In this document: one piece after another, positions 1 to 10,400 of the stretch
Position numbering within the stretch: position 1 is the stretch's first letter
How the letters are laid out: each line of letters starts with the position of its first letter
DNA from: Coprinus comatus
Lineage: Eukaryota; Basidiomycota; Agaricomycetes; Agaricales; Agaricaceae
Reading direction: 5' to 3'
Length of the DNA: 64,000 bases
Assembly (NCBI GenBank): GCA_034638255.1
Contig: JAWPGT010000025.1
Coordinates: 297,409-361,408 of the forward strand
Made by a program: the position numbers and the translations under genes
The notes under the pieces: generated by a model
The model's input: the letters and a program-made list of their open reading frames with translations, nothing else
Told to the model about the DNA's origin: nothing
Database searches by the model: none

Positions 1-326
1 TTGTGGAGTTGGAGGGAGGGTTCTTGGGGGAATGGAGTGTTTGTTCATTCTGGCGTCCTTTCTTTTTCTCTCTTTTCTTTTCTGCTTCAAAGAGGTGTCT
101 TTTCCTTTCTTCTTCTATCTCTATTTGGTTAGGCATTAAACTAATCTCTCTCTTGAGTGTAGCATGTGGTGCACTTTAATCCAGTTAGCCAGACTGTTTC
201 TGTATGTATGATATTTGTAGGTACTATGTATTTACATCTGCGACCCCTTTGGGGTTGCTAGTGGACTGTGTATGTGCACTGCGAATATAAATTCTGATGT
301 CAAAAAAAAAAAAAAAAAAAAAAAAA
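1..326 (+). mobile_element. 3' end of a probable LINE-like element ending in poly(A)
   Basis: No long ORF is present. The stretch ends in an uninterrupted run of 25 A (302-326), preceded by a small hairpin-prone motif (cccctttgggg, near 245). A non-coding tail ending in a pure A run without a downstream LTR is what a non-LTR retrotransposon 3' end or a retroposed transcript looks like. No reverse transcriptase is visible because the window starts here, so the class is an inference; a processed retrocopy is the main alternative. Confidence 0.35.
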
Positions 327-329
327 TGA

Positions 330-1801
330 TTAGTCATGATAAATATGAAACTGTAACATTATCCTCTTTCTAGAGAACTAGTCCATAGTTCATAAATAAT
401 AGTTCAAGGTAATAGTCGAGATGAAAATAAAAAGAAAAGTACTCAAAGAAAATAAGTCCATGTTTAGACACATCTGTCATAGTGAGAAGGTCGAGTTTGG
501 TAGGCAGGCAGTGGAGTGGGTGGTCTGGCAGGAAGAGGGTGGTGTACTGCTGAAGTGGGGATTTCCCAAAGAGGAGGGGTGTGTGAAATGCAGTGTAGGA
601 ACTGAGAGGGGTAACGGATTTCATCTACTCAGTGGTTATCTTGTTCATCTTGATAGGTGACCCTGTTAGGTGGCAATCTGGGGTTGACCCATGGTCTGAC
701 CTCTCCTCAATAGTTTCCATCATTCTCCAAGTTGGTAGGAAAGGGACATTTGTTTGTGAGGGGGGCAAGGGTTCGATGAGCCAGAATTCAATCCGAAGTG
801 GGATGAGTGGTCAAAAGATATGTGGTGGTGAATTAGGGATTTTGGTTCTCATCAAGATATCAAGGAATGGGAGTGAGGAGGAATGAAGTGTGACTGATAC
901 AATGAAATTGTAATCTGTGAGCCTTCTGAGTACCAAAGATTTTGGGAGTGATCTGGTCTTGTGCTCTCATGAGTGCAATGGGAGTAGCAGGTTCCAGTGG
1001 CTCAGGAGTATTGAGTCAGGATACAATGACTAGGGATGTGGGTTGATTCTTGCAAGTCCAGGAATAATGTCCCATGGTATTGTAGAATTGGCATTGGTAG
1101 TCTGGGCATGATGATCCAATGTGTCCAACTAATCCATAGACAATGCAACCATAATCATAACACTTCTTTTCTTTGTCAGTGAACTGGTTGTAGACCAGAA
1201 GGGGGATGTCTCTCTTCATGATGTCCTCTTTCAACTTGTAAACTGGGAACCTTCCAAACCATTACTCAAAATCCTTGGAACCAATGATCTTGTCAGCCAG
1301 TTCCCTCAATGACGATGCATAGTGAACTGCTCTTGTCAACTCAAATGGTGGGTTGGAGATATTTCATAAGACACGGGCCTCTCATCTGTTTGGGGGATGG
1401 TAAAGAGTGGGTGTGGTGTATCGGTATGGATATCTGGAGCCAAGGTTGGCAAATGGATGGTGTCTGGGGTGATTGGATGGGTATTGGGGATGTTGGTAAG
1501 GAGATTGGTAGGAGGAACCTGGCTAGCTGGGAGGCTGGGGTTCTCATGTCCAACATTTCTAGAAACATCCAGTCCTGTTGTGTCATCTGGTCATGGAGGG
1601 TTGGTTGTGGGGGTAGAGGTTTCTGAGATCTCTGATGCATGGGCAAGGTACTCAGTAATGGTCTCCCTGAGTTGTCAAACAAAGTATAATTGTGCCAAGT
1701 GACCAGGTGTGGAGGTAGGAGCATATTGTTTTGCTTGTGCCATTGATGCAATGTGGGTGAGGACATTCCAGAGTTCATAGAGCTTCTCAAAATATGGAAG
1801 G
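330..1801 (-). pseudogene. Degenerate gag-like retrotransposon remnant with paired zinc-knuckle motif
   Basis: Reading leftwards, translations in shifting frames give Pro/Thr-rich segments (around 1341-1800) followed by a cysteine/histidine-rich end at 1016-1234. There two knuckle-like units lie back to back; the second reads CQFYNTMGHYSWTC, a CCHC motif whose second Cys has become Tyr. Stops and frame changes interrupt every reading. The double-knuckle layout resembles the accessory ORF of the Gypsy copy at the right edge of the window (CPAC...C then CNHC...GHY...C), but sequence similarity is weak. From 330 to 1000 I see only decayed, CpG-poor sequence. Family membership beyond 'retroelement gag or accessory protein' is unresolved. 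Confidence 0.4.
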
Positions 1802-2096
1802 TGTAAGTGCAGGAATGTAGAGCACAACGGGACATGTAGATTAATGAAGGAATGAAAGTGATTGATTAAGAAATGAATGAGTTACACTGCAGACAATGGT
1901 ATGAGACTAGAACATGATATTAAACTATAACTACTCACCTGCAGACAATGGTATGAGACTAGAAGGTCACCAAGTGTCTGCAGGACGCTTCTACAAGCTG
2001 TGACATCACACAGTAACACCACATGATCAGAAAAGCGATCACAAGCTACAACTCCATCAACTACTGACATTGGGACTGCCTAGAGCAATCCTGACA
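1802..2096 (-). repeat. Old solo LTR related to the Copia element at 49-53.7 kb
   Basis: The stretch runs from tgtaagtgcagga to gcaatcctgaca and aligns along its length with the 347-bp Copia LTRs (49065-49411, 53328-53674), with many substitutions and deletions that shorten it to about 295 bp. It keeps the same two internal direct repeats starting ctgcagaca at 1887 and 1939, 52 bp apart as in the young LTRs. Neither flank continues into Copia internal sequence (no primer site, no polyprotein), and no target duplication is visible (gaagg versus ctggt). It abuts the first recognisable piece of the Gypsy gag and may have removed that element's 5' end. Confidence 0.7.
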
Positions 2097-2715
2097 CTGG
2101 TACACTGACTGGGATCTATTTGTTCTAGAACTCACTGCTAACTTCAGCTCTTCTGACTTAGTCACCAAAGCTGTGGAGGAATTGGACAACCTCACTATGG
2201 CTTCAGGCAGTCTGATCACAACCTACAATGTCGAGTTCAACCACTTGGCTGGGGTCCTCCAATACCCTGATTATCTTCTCTGCAATGCCTATTACAAAGG
2301 TCTTCCCAACTGACTCAAAGATGCTCTCTATGTACTACACCAGGGCAAACCAACCTCTCTTGCTGATATGCATGATACCTGCATTTGTATTGATCAATGC
2401 TATTGGGAATGACAACATGAAAAGAAGCATGTTGCAAGTCACAACCTGCCAAATACTTCTGCTATGACTACTCAGTCTTCCACTTCCAACTCTTCCACTT
2501 CCACTTCTACATTGGGTCAATTGTCTTCCAAGTCCAAGTTGTCTGACAAAACCAAATTGGTGACCCTTGCTCTGAAAGCCACTACATCTGCTTCCACTAC
2601 TCTTAAACCTGCAACCAACCTTTCCAACAAACTTGACTCTAATGGCAAGCTCACTGCCAAAGAATGTCAATGTTGGGTTGCTAATAACCTCTGCCTCTTC
2701 TGCAGCACTGCCAGT

Positions 2716-3359
2716 CATGGTGTTACGAGCCCACCCAATCCACCGGCCTGCACCACTACCATGGAAGAAGATCTGTTTGCCATCTTCCCTGAGCTCATTC
2801 CCCAAGACAACTCCATCATGGATGACATTGTATGACAAAGAGACTCCAAGCCCCACTGTGGTCTACAAGACACCACTATGACCTAATGTTGAACTAAGTA
2901 TAGGTTTCCATTTATATTTAGAAGGTTACATTTCTCTAGCTCCAGTATTACTTATCAGTTTCGTCATTTTACTCCTGTTGACTAATCTTTCATTGTGTAT
3001 GGAGTAAATAGTCCCTGACCCCGATGTCTCACCTACTCCTGTTGACAGTTCTAGCATTGTATATGGAGTAGATTATAAAGCGATGACGAGTAGTAAGGAT
3101 ATAATTAGTTAGTAGCTATTATTAGGTACATCCCTAGAATAGTATAAATACTCGATGTATTAGATGATTAAAGCCTTAAGCTTTAATCTCTTCTGTTGTA
3201 TCCCTTATACATCTCTGTCTCCATACCTCTCAGTCACTAGGTTGAAAGGCCTTGAGATTGCAGCAGAGTGTTTATTGAACACACATTCCTACACGACTGC
3301 ACTCTAGCGTTTAAGTTCCAGGAGTGTTCAGCTTAACGGTTCGTGGTCATAATACATGG
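2716..3359 (+). mobile_element. Internally deleted second Gypsy family copy with target-site duplication
   Basis: The gag zinc knuckle is interrupted between two copies of catgg (2716-2720 and 3355-3359), a 5-bp target duplication. The insert 2721-3354 starts with tgtta, matching the first bases of this family's LTR. It then jumps straight to the tail of an accessory ORF (residues EEDLFAIFPELIP) and a complete 3' LTR. The same tail and LTR occur in inverted orientation at 61969-62600. Nearly the whole element between the first LTR bases and the accessory ORF tail has therefore been lost. Residual tail coding is 2742-2835. Confidence 0.8.
2875..3354 (+). repeat. LTR (about 480 bp) of the right-edge Gypsy family
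   Basis: It aligns end to end with the LTR at 61969-62449 in reverse orientation. It shares a TATA-like agtataaatactcg (about 3141), a perfect 10-bp-arm hairpin gattaaagcc...ctttaatc at 3166-3188, and the end ttcgtggtcataa. Terminal bases are ggtcataata instead of the expected cataaca, so the last bases have mutated. The start at actatgacc corresponds to ttatgacc in the other copy. It would have held promoter and polyadenylation signals of the element. Confidence 0.8.
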
Positions 3360-4474
3360 TGTTAGTGTTTGTCAGAAGAAAGCAGCATTGGAAGTGGAGA
3401 AAGCCAAGGCTCAGGCAGCTACTGCTACTATGACTTCAGAAACAACCTCGTCCTCTCAGACCAAGAGTTTGGGAAACTGATCTGCAATCTTTCAGGTGCG
3501 CAAACCAAGGATCACATTCTTCGTCCCTGCACTATTCCCTTTGTTCATTTGAATGCTTCTGCTCTTTCTAACCCCAACTCACTTCATGTTCCTTTGTCTT
3601 CTTCCACTCCTTGTTTCACTTCTTGTTCCAAATCACCAATTGTTGCTCTTATTGATAGCAATTCTACTCATTGCTTCATTGATACCAAATTCATTTGTGA
3701 GTTCACTATACCCACTACTTCTTGTCCTCCAGTTGAATTATGATTATTCAATGGCTCTTCTAACTCATATATTACCCAATCCCTGTCCTTACCTATTACT
3801 TTTCCCTCTGGTGAATCTATGGCTATTGATTTCTATGTGACTCAGCTTGACTTTTTGCACTATGATTCTTGGTTACAACTGGTTCACCCACTACAATCCA
3901 TTGATTGACTGAGCTTCAGACAGTATCTCTTTCTGATCTATAACTAATGCTGATCTTGCTCTCTCTGCTTCACTGTGAAAAACTGATGGTGGCCAACACC
4001 CCCATTACTCCATCCCTTTCCAATGTTTCCAATGTCAATCCTTCCAACTCATCTTCTAACAATCTTGTTTCTTCTTCTGTCACTCCTGTAGGGTGCTCTG
4101 CCTCTGCATCACCGATCAAGCCACACATCAGTTCTGTGAATGCAATCACTTTTGATTGTGCTTGCTGACTGCCTGGTTTACAACAGTTTATGTTGGATCT
4201 CAAGTCTAATGTTTGAGCTGCTGCTGCTGCTCTTAAATCTGCTTCACCAGAACCTCCTGACCTTTCTGCCATCCCTTCTGAATATCACAAATTTGCTGAT
4301 GTATTCAGCAAAGCCAAAGCTGACATGTTACCACCTCACTGACCTTATGACCTTAAGATTGATCTTGAGGAAGGTACCTCACTGCCTATTGGTGTGCTCT
4401 ATTTGCTGTCACAAATCAAGCTGGAGGCCTTATGCAAGTTCATCAATGAGAATGGGGCAGGGGATTGATTAAAA

Positions 4475-5010
4475 TGGTAACAAATAGGTACCACTAGTTG
4501 TTTTAATTGGGTACATACATATGTTCCTTTCATTATACATATGTTTATATGCATATACCCATTACTATTATATGACACATTTTTCATGATTAATGATGAT
4601 TTTCTACCCTTTTAGTTTTGTCATATGCAAAAAAAAAAAAAAACATAAGTTGTAGTAGGATTCTACTAAGAGTATGAGTACTTTAGTGGTTTTTAGTAGA
4701 TTCTTACTAGAGAATACATAGCTTTAGTACATTTCTACTAAAAAAATAATGTTTCTTAGCAGATTCCTACTAAAAATCTCACTTCTTTAGCAGAATCCTG
4801 CTAAAGAACTCATACTCTTAGTAGAATCCTACTACAACTTATGTTTTTTTTTTTTTGCATATGACAAAACTAAAAGGGTAGAAAATCATCATTAATCATG
4901 AAAAATGTGTCATATAATAGTAATGGGTATATGCATATAAACATATGTATAATGAAAGGAACATATGTATGTACCCAATTAAAACAACTAGTGGTACCTA
5001 TTTGTTACCA
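4475..5010. mobile_element. Fold-back MITE with roughly 200-bp inverted arms
   Basis: From tggtaacaaatagg (4475) to cctatttgttacca (5010) the two halves are nearly perfect reverse complements for about 200 bp, including an A-run (4629-4643) mirrored by a T-run (4844-4856). The central 130 bp is a chain of imperfect palindromes of the type tagtaggattctacta. It contains no coding sequence. It interrupts the pol gene shortly before the RT start; the exact target duplication is not resolvable because about 20 bp on each side do not read as pol. The superfamily is unknown. Confidence 0.85.
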
Positions 5011-7378
5011 CTTTTGGGTTGTCAGCTACCTGATGAGAACTTAACTTCTAGTTTCATTTGACAATCTTCTTCTTCTCATGCTGCACCCATTCTTTTCATA
5101 AAAAAGAAGGATAGTTCACTTTGACTCTGTGTTGATTTCCATGGTCTTAATTGCATCTCTAAAAAGGACTGTTACCCACTTCCACCCATTTCTGACCTCT
5201 TAGACTCTCCCCAAAAGGCTTGTATCTATACCAAGATTGGCCTCTGTCATGCTTATCATCTTGTTCATATTGCCAAAGGCAACAAATGGAAAACAGCTTT
5301 CTGAACTTGCTATAGTTTATTTGAATGGCTTGTCATGCCATTCAGGCTTACCAATGCTCCTGCTGCTTTTCAATGTTTTATGAATGACATCTTTTCAGAT
5401 ATGCTCAATGTCTATGTAGTTGTCTACCTGGATGACATTCTCATTTATTCTGACAACATTGCTTTTCACAAAAAACATATTTGTGAAGTTCTCAAATGTC
5501 TGTGCAAGCATGGTCTTTATGCTTGTGCTGACAAATGTGAATTTCATTCCAAATCAGTGGAATATCTTGGCTACATTCTTGGCTCTGGAGGTCTTACTAT
5601 GGCTCAGGACAAGGTTCAAATTATTCAAGACTGGCCCAAACCAAAAAAGGTAAAGGACATTCAATCTTTCTTGGGTTTTGCAAACTTCTATCAGTGCTTT
5701 ATCTATGGTTATTCTGACATTGTTGTCCCTCTGACAAGGCTTACTCAAAAGGATGTTGCTTGGTTGTTTAACAGCAAAGCTTGGGATGTTTTCAATGCTC
5801 TCAAAAAAGTGTTTACTTGTGCTCCTGTGCTTACTCATTGGGTCCCTGATGCTCAAATCATCATTGAGACCAACACTTCTGACTATGCTCTTTCTGCTAT
5901 TATTTCCTTGCTTACCAACAATGGTGACATCCATCCCATTGCTTTCCACTCCTGTACCTTCTCTGCTCCCAAACTCAACTATGACACCCACAATAAAGAA
6001 CTTCTTGCCATCTTTGAAGCCTTCCAAATCTGGCAACACTACCTTGAAGGAGCTTTGCTTCTGATTGATGTTGTCACTAATCACAAAAATTTGGAATACT
6101 TTTCTACTACTAAGGTTCTTACTCATCAGCAAGCTTGCTGGTCTGAGTACCTCTCTGGGTTTAATCTTGTTATTTGCTTCTGACCTGGATGCCTCAGCAC
6201 TAAGCATGATGCTCTTACTCATCAGTGGGATGTCTACCCTAAGGAGGGGGGAGTCAGCTATGCAGCCATTAATCCTCACAACTTCCAACTAGTCTTCACT
6301 CAAGACCAACTCGTGGCCTCTGTTTATGCTATGTACCTTCTTACTCCTGCTCTTTGTGCTTCTGTTATTGCTGACATTTCTAAGCTTCATTCTGATATAC
6401 TCTCTTCTCTTTCTTCTGATGCCAAGATCACCAAACACCTTGTCAAACTGACAGGTCGGTGGTCTAGGGACAATCATGGATTCCTATGCCTTGACAGCAG
6501 GATCTACATCCCCAACACTGAGAACCTTCAGGTTTGGGTTATGCAATATCATCACAACCATCCCCTTGCTGGTCATTATAGTCAGAATAAAACTCTTGAG
6601 CTTATTCATTGAGACTATACATGGCCTGGTATTTGGGAAACAGTCAAACTCTTTGTCAAGAGTTGTGTAACCTGTATGCAATCTAAACTGCAGCATCATC
6701 AGCCCTATGGCTTGCTTAAGCTACTTCCAATTCCTTCTCGCCCTTGGGATTCTATCTCAATGGACTTCATTGAGAAACTTCCCACTTCTTCTGGCTTTGA
6801 TGTGATTCTTGTTGTTGTTGACTGATTCATGAAGCAAGCTGTTTTTATCCCTTGCCATGATACAATTACTTCTGCTGACCTAGCCCGACTATTCATTATC
6901 CATGTGTTCTCAAAGCATAGTGTACCATCCCACATTACTTCCAATCATGGTTCAGAGTTTGTTTCCCATTTCTTCCAATCACTTGGTGAAGCATTGAACA
7001 TGTGACTTCACTTTACTTTGGGTTACCACCCTGAAGGTGATGGACAAACTGAACAAACTAACTAAACTCTTGAACAGTACATTCAGATCTACTGTAACTA
7101 TCAGCAGACCAACTGGTTGGAACTTCTTCCACTAGCCAAGTTCACATACAACAATGCACCAAACACTTCCACTAATGTATCACCATTCTTTGCTAACAAG
7201 GGTTACCATCCTAACATTACAGTTTACCCTGAACATGACCTGGTGTCTGTTCAAGCTCATGAATTCACAACTAACCTTGATGAGTTACATGTGACTCTCA
7301 AGTTAGAGATTGCTTCCACTCAGAAAAGGTATCAGGCTTCCACCAACACAAAGCAACTCCTATCACCAAGTTTCAAAG

Positions 7379-7908
7379 TGTTATGGTTTTGTATTTATTA
7401 TGACTAATCATTAGAGCTAATGATGGATGATAGTGTACTTTCTCTTATCTGTTTTGTATAGCCTTGGACTTGTGTTTCATATAGCCTCTGAACTAGTAGC
7501 TTCTATGTGTTTCACTTATTGTTTTACTTACCATTTCAACAGTAGATAGTTTCACCCTCCTGTCTCACATGTATCATGCACAGCCTACAACCTGTACTTG
7601 TAGTTGTATAAATACATGGATAGTGACAGAGATTAAGCTCCAGCTTAATACTCTCTTGTTTCCCCACTTCTACTTCTTATCATTGTTCTGCCTCTACCTT
7701 GATAAGCCTAGAACTCAGAGTCAGCTCTAACTTCTATATGAATGGCTTACTAGTAAGGAACACCTGTGATCTACAGTCTGAGTACTGTGGAGGTCATCCC
7801 CTGAAAGTAGTCTCAGTAAGAGTAGACATTCTCCTCCTACAAGCACCTTGAAGAGGTCCATCATAGCATTGTCTATACCAAAATGGAGATATAGGCAAGT
7901 TCATAACA
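7379..7908. repeat. Solo LTR, 530 bp, with 5-bp target duplication caaag
   Basis: Starts tgttatgg and ends cataaca, forming the usual short inverted ends. It is flanked by caaag at 7374-7378 and 7909-7913. Removing it restores the pol reading (…SFK then VGDQAFVKAQFF). Inside are a TATA-like tgtataaatacatgg (about 7605) and a hairpin attaagct...agcttaat (7632-7649). With no internal sequence it is the product of LTR-LTR recombination of a third LTR family in this block. Confidence 0.9.
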
Positions 7909-8669
7909 CAAAGTTGGTGATCAAGCATTTGTTAAGGCTCAATTCTTCCAAACTACTCATCCTGTGAAGAAATTTGCTGAAAAGTATTTGGGTCCTTACA
8001 AGATCATTGCACAACCTGGTACACTTTCTTATACACTCCAATTACCTCCAAACTTCCATTCTGTACACCCTGTCTTCCATGTATCCATGCTCAAACCATT
8101 TACTGCTAACCCATTTCCAAATTATTCAGATTCTCCACCACCACTGATTGAAATTGAAGGCAATGTTGAGTACAAAATCTCCCAAATCATTGATTCCAAG
8201 ATCAACTGATGTTGGGCCTGCAAACTACTCTACAAAGTTGCTTGGTTGGGATATGAGGATACAGATGAGGAGTTTTCTTGGTTACCAGTGAATGAACTTG
8301 AGCATATTGTTGAATTGGTTGATGTATTCCATTGTTCCTATCCCTACCTTCTGGGGCCTCTATCTTCTCTTTAACCATCATTCCCAATCACCAATTCTGG
8401 GTTAGGCCTGATTTCAACTTCTTCCAACTCTCTTTTATTTTTGCTGATTGTGTTCTGATCTTTCTGATTATCTTTTATCATACCATACTCACTTTCTGTG
8501 CTATTATCTTTGACCTACCAGTCATTTTGCACACACTCACCTTTCTCCTTCACTTGGCTGTAGGCATTCATCCTGACACTTGTCATTTTTATTCTTCCAA
8601 TAACTGCTAACAGTTTTTTTGAACTTTTCAGTTATTCTTATATCCACACCAGAGAACAGGAAACAGATT

Positions 8670-8712
8670 GGTACTTGTAGTAAAACAAAAGCTACTATGA
8701 GCTACAAGTACC
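8670..8712. repeat. Short inverted repeat
   Basis: Perfect 11-bp arms ggtacttgtag / ctacaagtacc separated by about 21 bp. They lie just beyond the stop codon of the antisense accessory gene (which ends at 8731). The hairpin could belong to that gene's 3' end, or be chance; no function can be assigned. The stretch 8390-8730 holds nothing else recognisable. Confidence 0.4.
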
Positions 8713-8730
8713 TCTGATTTGAAGACATTC

Positions 8731-9770
8731 CTAATCTTCCTCTTCTCCCTCAGCATCCTCTTCCTCTTCTTCCTCATTGCTGTTTCCCTGATTCTCCCTC
8801 AATGTCTTCAGGTTTCAGTTGATCTCCTGCAACTCCCCTATCATTCTGCTCAATGCCATCTTCTGCCAGTCCCAGTTCTCCTTTGCCATCTTACACCATG
8901 CTAGTTGTTGACTTTCTTCATGCTCATCCCTGAGCTACACACTTTCCAACATCTTGTGTACCAAAGAATTTAATTGGCCAATCAAGGCTGACTCACAAGA
9001 TGGTCATTGGTTGTTTTCTGACTGGGACCAGCCAGCAACAGGGGTTAGGGGAGCCCAAAATACATTGGTGGGTTGGTGTGACATCCCCTTGAAATCCAAC
9101 ATCCACAATGATGATAATGCCACTACCAACAAAGTCTTCTTCAGCATTGGCCTCTTCTTCACCTCTGCTTTCCCTTTCCCTTTCTCTTCATTTTTTCCGA
9201 CACACTTCTTCTTGTCAGTAATGCACTTCCAACATGGCCTCCCAGGCCCACACCCTCTTCGCACACCCAACCATTCTGCACACACTGAACACATGTAATA
9301 GACCAAATCCTTCTATGTTCTGTCAGTTTGGGCCAATGCAGTACTTCTACTACTACTTGCCTAGTATCCACTACCACCACATCCTCATTACTATCCTCAA
9401 CCACCACTGCCTTTGACTTCTTCTTCACCACAGTTCCTGAAACCTTCCCATCTGAGTCCCACCTCCATTTGATGGTCTCTCCTCCTTGTCCATCTCCCTG
9501 CAAAATCTACACTGAACTCCCTGATATACTTGGGGTGATGGGTGGTGGAGTTGGAATTGGGAAGGGGGTCAACACCAGGGTACTTGGCACCACTGGTGCA
9601 TGGTCAATGGCTAGGGTGGGGACTTCTGGCATTGGTACTGATAGTGCTGATGCTGATGGTGTTGAGATGGCCACTTGGGCAGCCTGCTGGGCCTGCAAGG
9701 CCACAAATAAGCTTGCAAGCTCACTGAAAGTGAGCTTAGAGAGTGTGTTGAGGACATTGGGGTTGGACAT
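8731..9770 (-). pseudogene. Antisense accessory gene of the Gypsy element (Cys-rich, coiled-coil, acidic tail)
   Basis: Reads opposite to gag-pol inside the element, between the pol end and the 3' LTR. N-terminal 9770-9507 begins MSNPNVLNTLSKLTFSELAS and is Ala/Pro-rich; an in-frame TAG (near 9505) is followed by more of the same frame. A cysteine cluster is split by a frameshift near 9240 (CVQCVQNGWVC in one frame, GPGRPCWKC then KKKC in the next). A helical stretch rich in Glu, Gln, Trp and Met follows (8790-8950), and a run of Glu ends at the stop. The C-x2-C...C...C-x2-C...C layout resembles cysteine-rich ORFs that I associate from memory with mushroom retroelements. This copy is broken by at least two stops and a frameshift. 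Function unknown. Confidence 0.6.
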
Positions 9771-9967
9771 GTTGGATGCATTGACAGCTTGCCACTTAAT
9801 CCTTTTAAGTCCCCTGCTGATTGGTCATGTGGCTGATGTGCAGCAACTTCTCAACTTCTCTTGACTCTTGGCTGCCACATGGCAACCATGTGTTTCTGAC
9901 TTCACTTCCCTGATGCCATTTATACTTTCCATGTATCAAACTCTAAGTCCTCAAGGGCTCGGCCTTA

Positions 9968-9978
9968 ATGGGGGGCAC
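9968..9978 (+). other. Polypurine tract of the Gypsy element
   Basis: The purine-rich aatggggggcac lies directly before tgtcacatactg, the presumed first bases of the 3' LTR. This is the position of the plus-strand primer in LTR retroelements and supports placing the LTR start at 9979. Confidence 0.6.
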
Positions 9979-10400
9979 TGTCACATACTGTGCCACCCAC
10001 TGACCTTCCAACAATCCTTCTGACAGTTCTGACTATCACTTCTGCTATTGGTCACCAACTCATGGACTTGTATTACTACCTTGCTGTCACATCACTACTT
10101 TCCTTTTCAGTATACTTCCCTTTTCAGTCAGCATCATTGTTCTTAGTATGTTGGCCACCTTGTTATATTATGTTTTGCCTTGTTATATTCTGATATTGGT
10201 AAATGCTGTATATAATCCCTAGTCACTCATGTATACTCTTTAGTCTGATATCAACATAGTATCCACACTCATTCTCTGTCTCTGTCTTGTTCTGACTCTA
10301 AGTCAATCTTGTACTCTCTCTCTCATTCTCTATGCTCCTCTGTAATTCCTCCCAACATTCTTTCCAACTGTTTGGTCCTCTTGCAAGTGAGGCTAATTGC
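9979..10400 (+). repeat. 3' LTR of the degenerate Gypsy element (right end approximate)
   Basis: Starts tgtcacatactgtgcc directly after the polypurine tract and contains a TATA-like stretch (tgtataatcc, about 10209) and a pyrimidine-rich downstream part typical of fungal Gypsy LTRs. The matching 5' LTR is not in the window and no clear ...ca end or target duplication could be read, so the right boundary may be off by tens of bases. Confidence 0.55.

Larger units (their letters stand above)
2105..3480 (+). pseudogene. Gypsy gag, C-terminal half, split by an insertion
   Basis: The translation from about 2110 reads like the capsid region of a chromovirus Gag (segment TTYNVEFNHLAGVLQYPDYL, then residues resembling YYKGLPN and later SLADMHDTC), with in-frame stops. 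A Ser/Thr-rich linker follows and then a zinc knuckle that begins CLFCSTASH before 2720 and is completed after the insertion at 3360 by GVSVC, giving C-x2-C-x4-H-x4-C once the insert is ignored. An Ala/Lys/Glu-rich tail follows (about 3372-3420). Gag packages the element RNA; this copy cannot do so. The N-terminal half is missing upstream of 2097. Confidence 0.75.
3372..8390 (+). pseudogene. Gypsy pol (protease, RT, RNase H, integrase, chromodomain), heavily mutated
   Basis: Protease remnant near 3640 (ALIDSNSTHCFID, from the usual D-S/T-G-A). Reverse transcriptase 5040-5700 with VYLDDILIYS at the catalytic YxDD position and NAPAAFQ upstream. RNase H about 5800-6180 (segment beginning IIIETNTSDYALSAI). 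Integrase 6560-7370 with GHYSQNKT, C-x2-C in SCVTCMQ, SMDFIEKLP and GYHPEGDGQTEQTN. After a solo LTR insertion, a GPY/F-like segment (KYLGPYKIIAQPG) and a worn chromodomain (8210-8330, KVAWLGYEDTDEEFSWLP). Stops at 5059, 5122, 5302, 6181, 6610, 6823, 7003 and 7063 fall where Arg or Gln is expected. The largest uninterrupted piece is 5335-6183. The copy cannot make a working polyprotein. Confidence 0.9.
2097..10400 (+). mobile_element. Degenerate Ty3/Gypsy chromovirus with nested insertions
   Basis: In order on the plus strand: gag C-terminal half, protease remnant, reverse transcriptase, RNase H, integrase, a chromodomain-like end, an antisense accessory gene, a polypurine tract and a 3' LTR. 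The 5' LTR and the gag start are missing, the left edge meeting an old Copia-type LTR. Three insertions split it: 2721-3354, 4475-5010 and 7379-7908. At least eight in-frame stops are explained by C-to-T change of Arg CGA or Gln CAA codons, and CpG is almost absent throughout. The right end, inside the LTR, is approximate. Confidence 0.85.

Noticed and set aside
5554..6288. 244-codon minus-strand frame over the Gypsy reverse transcriptase
   Set aside because: It is the mirror of the RT/RNase H coding sequence and has no motif of its own.
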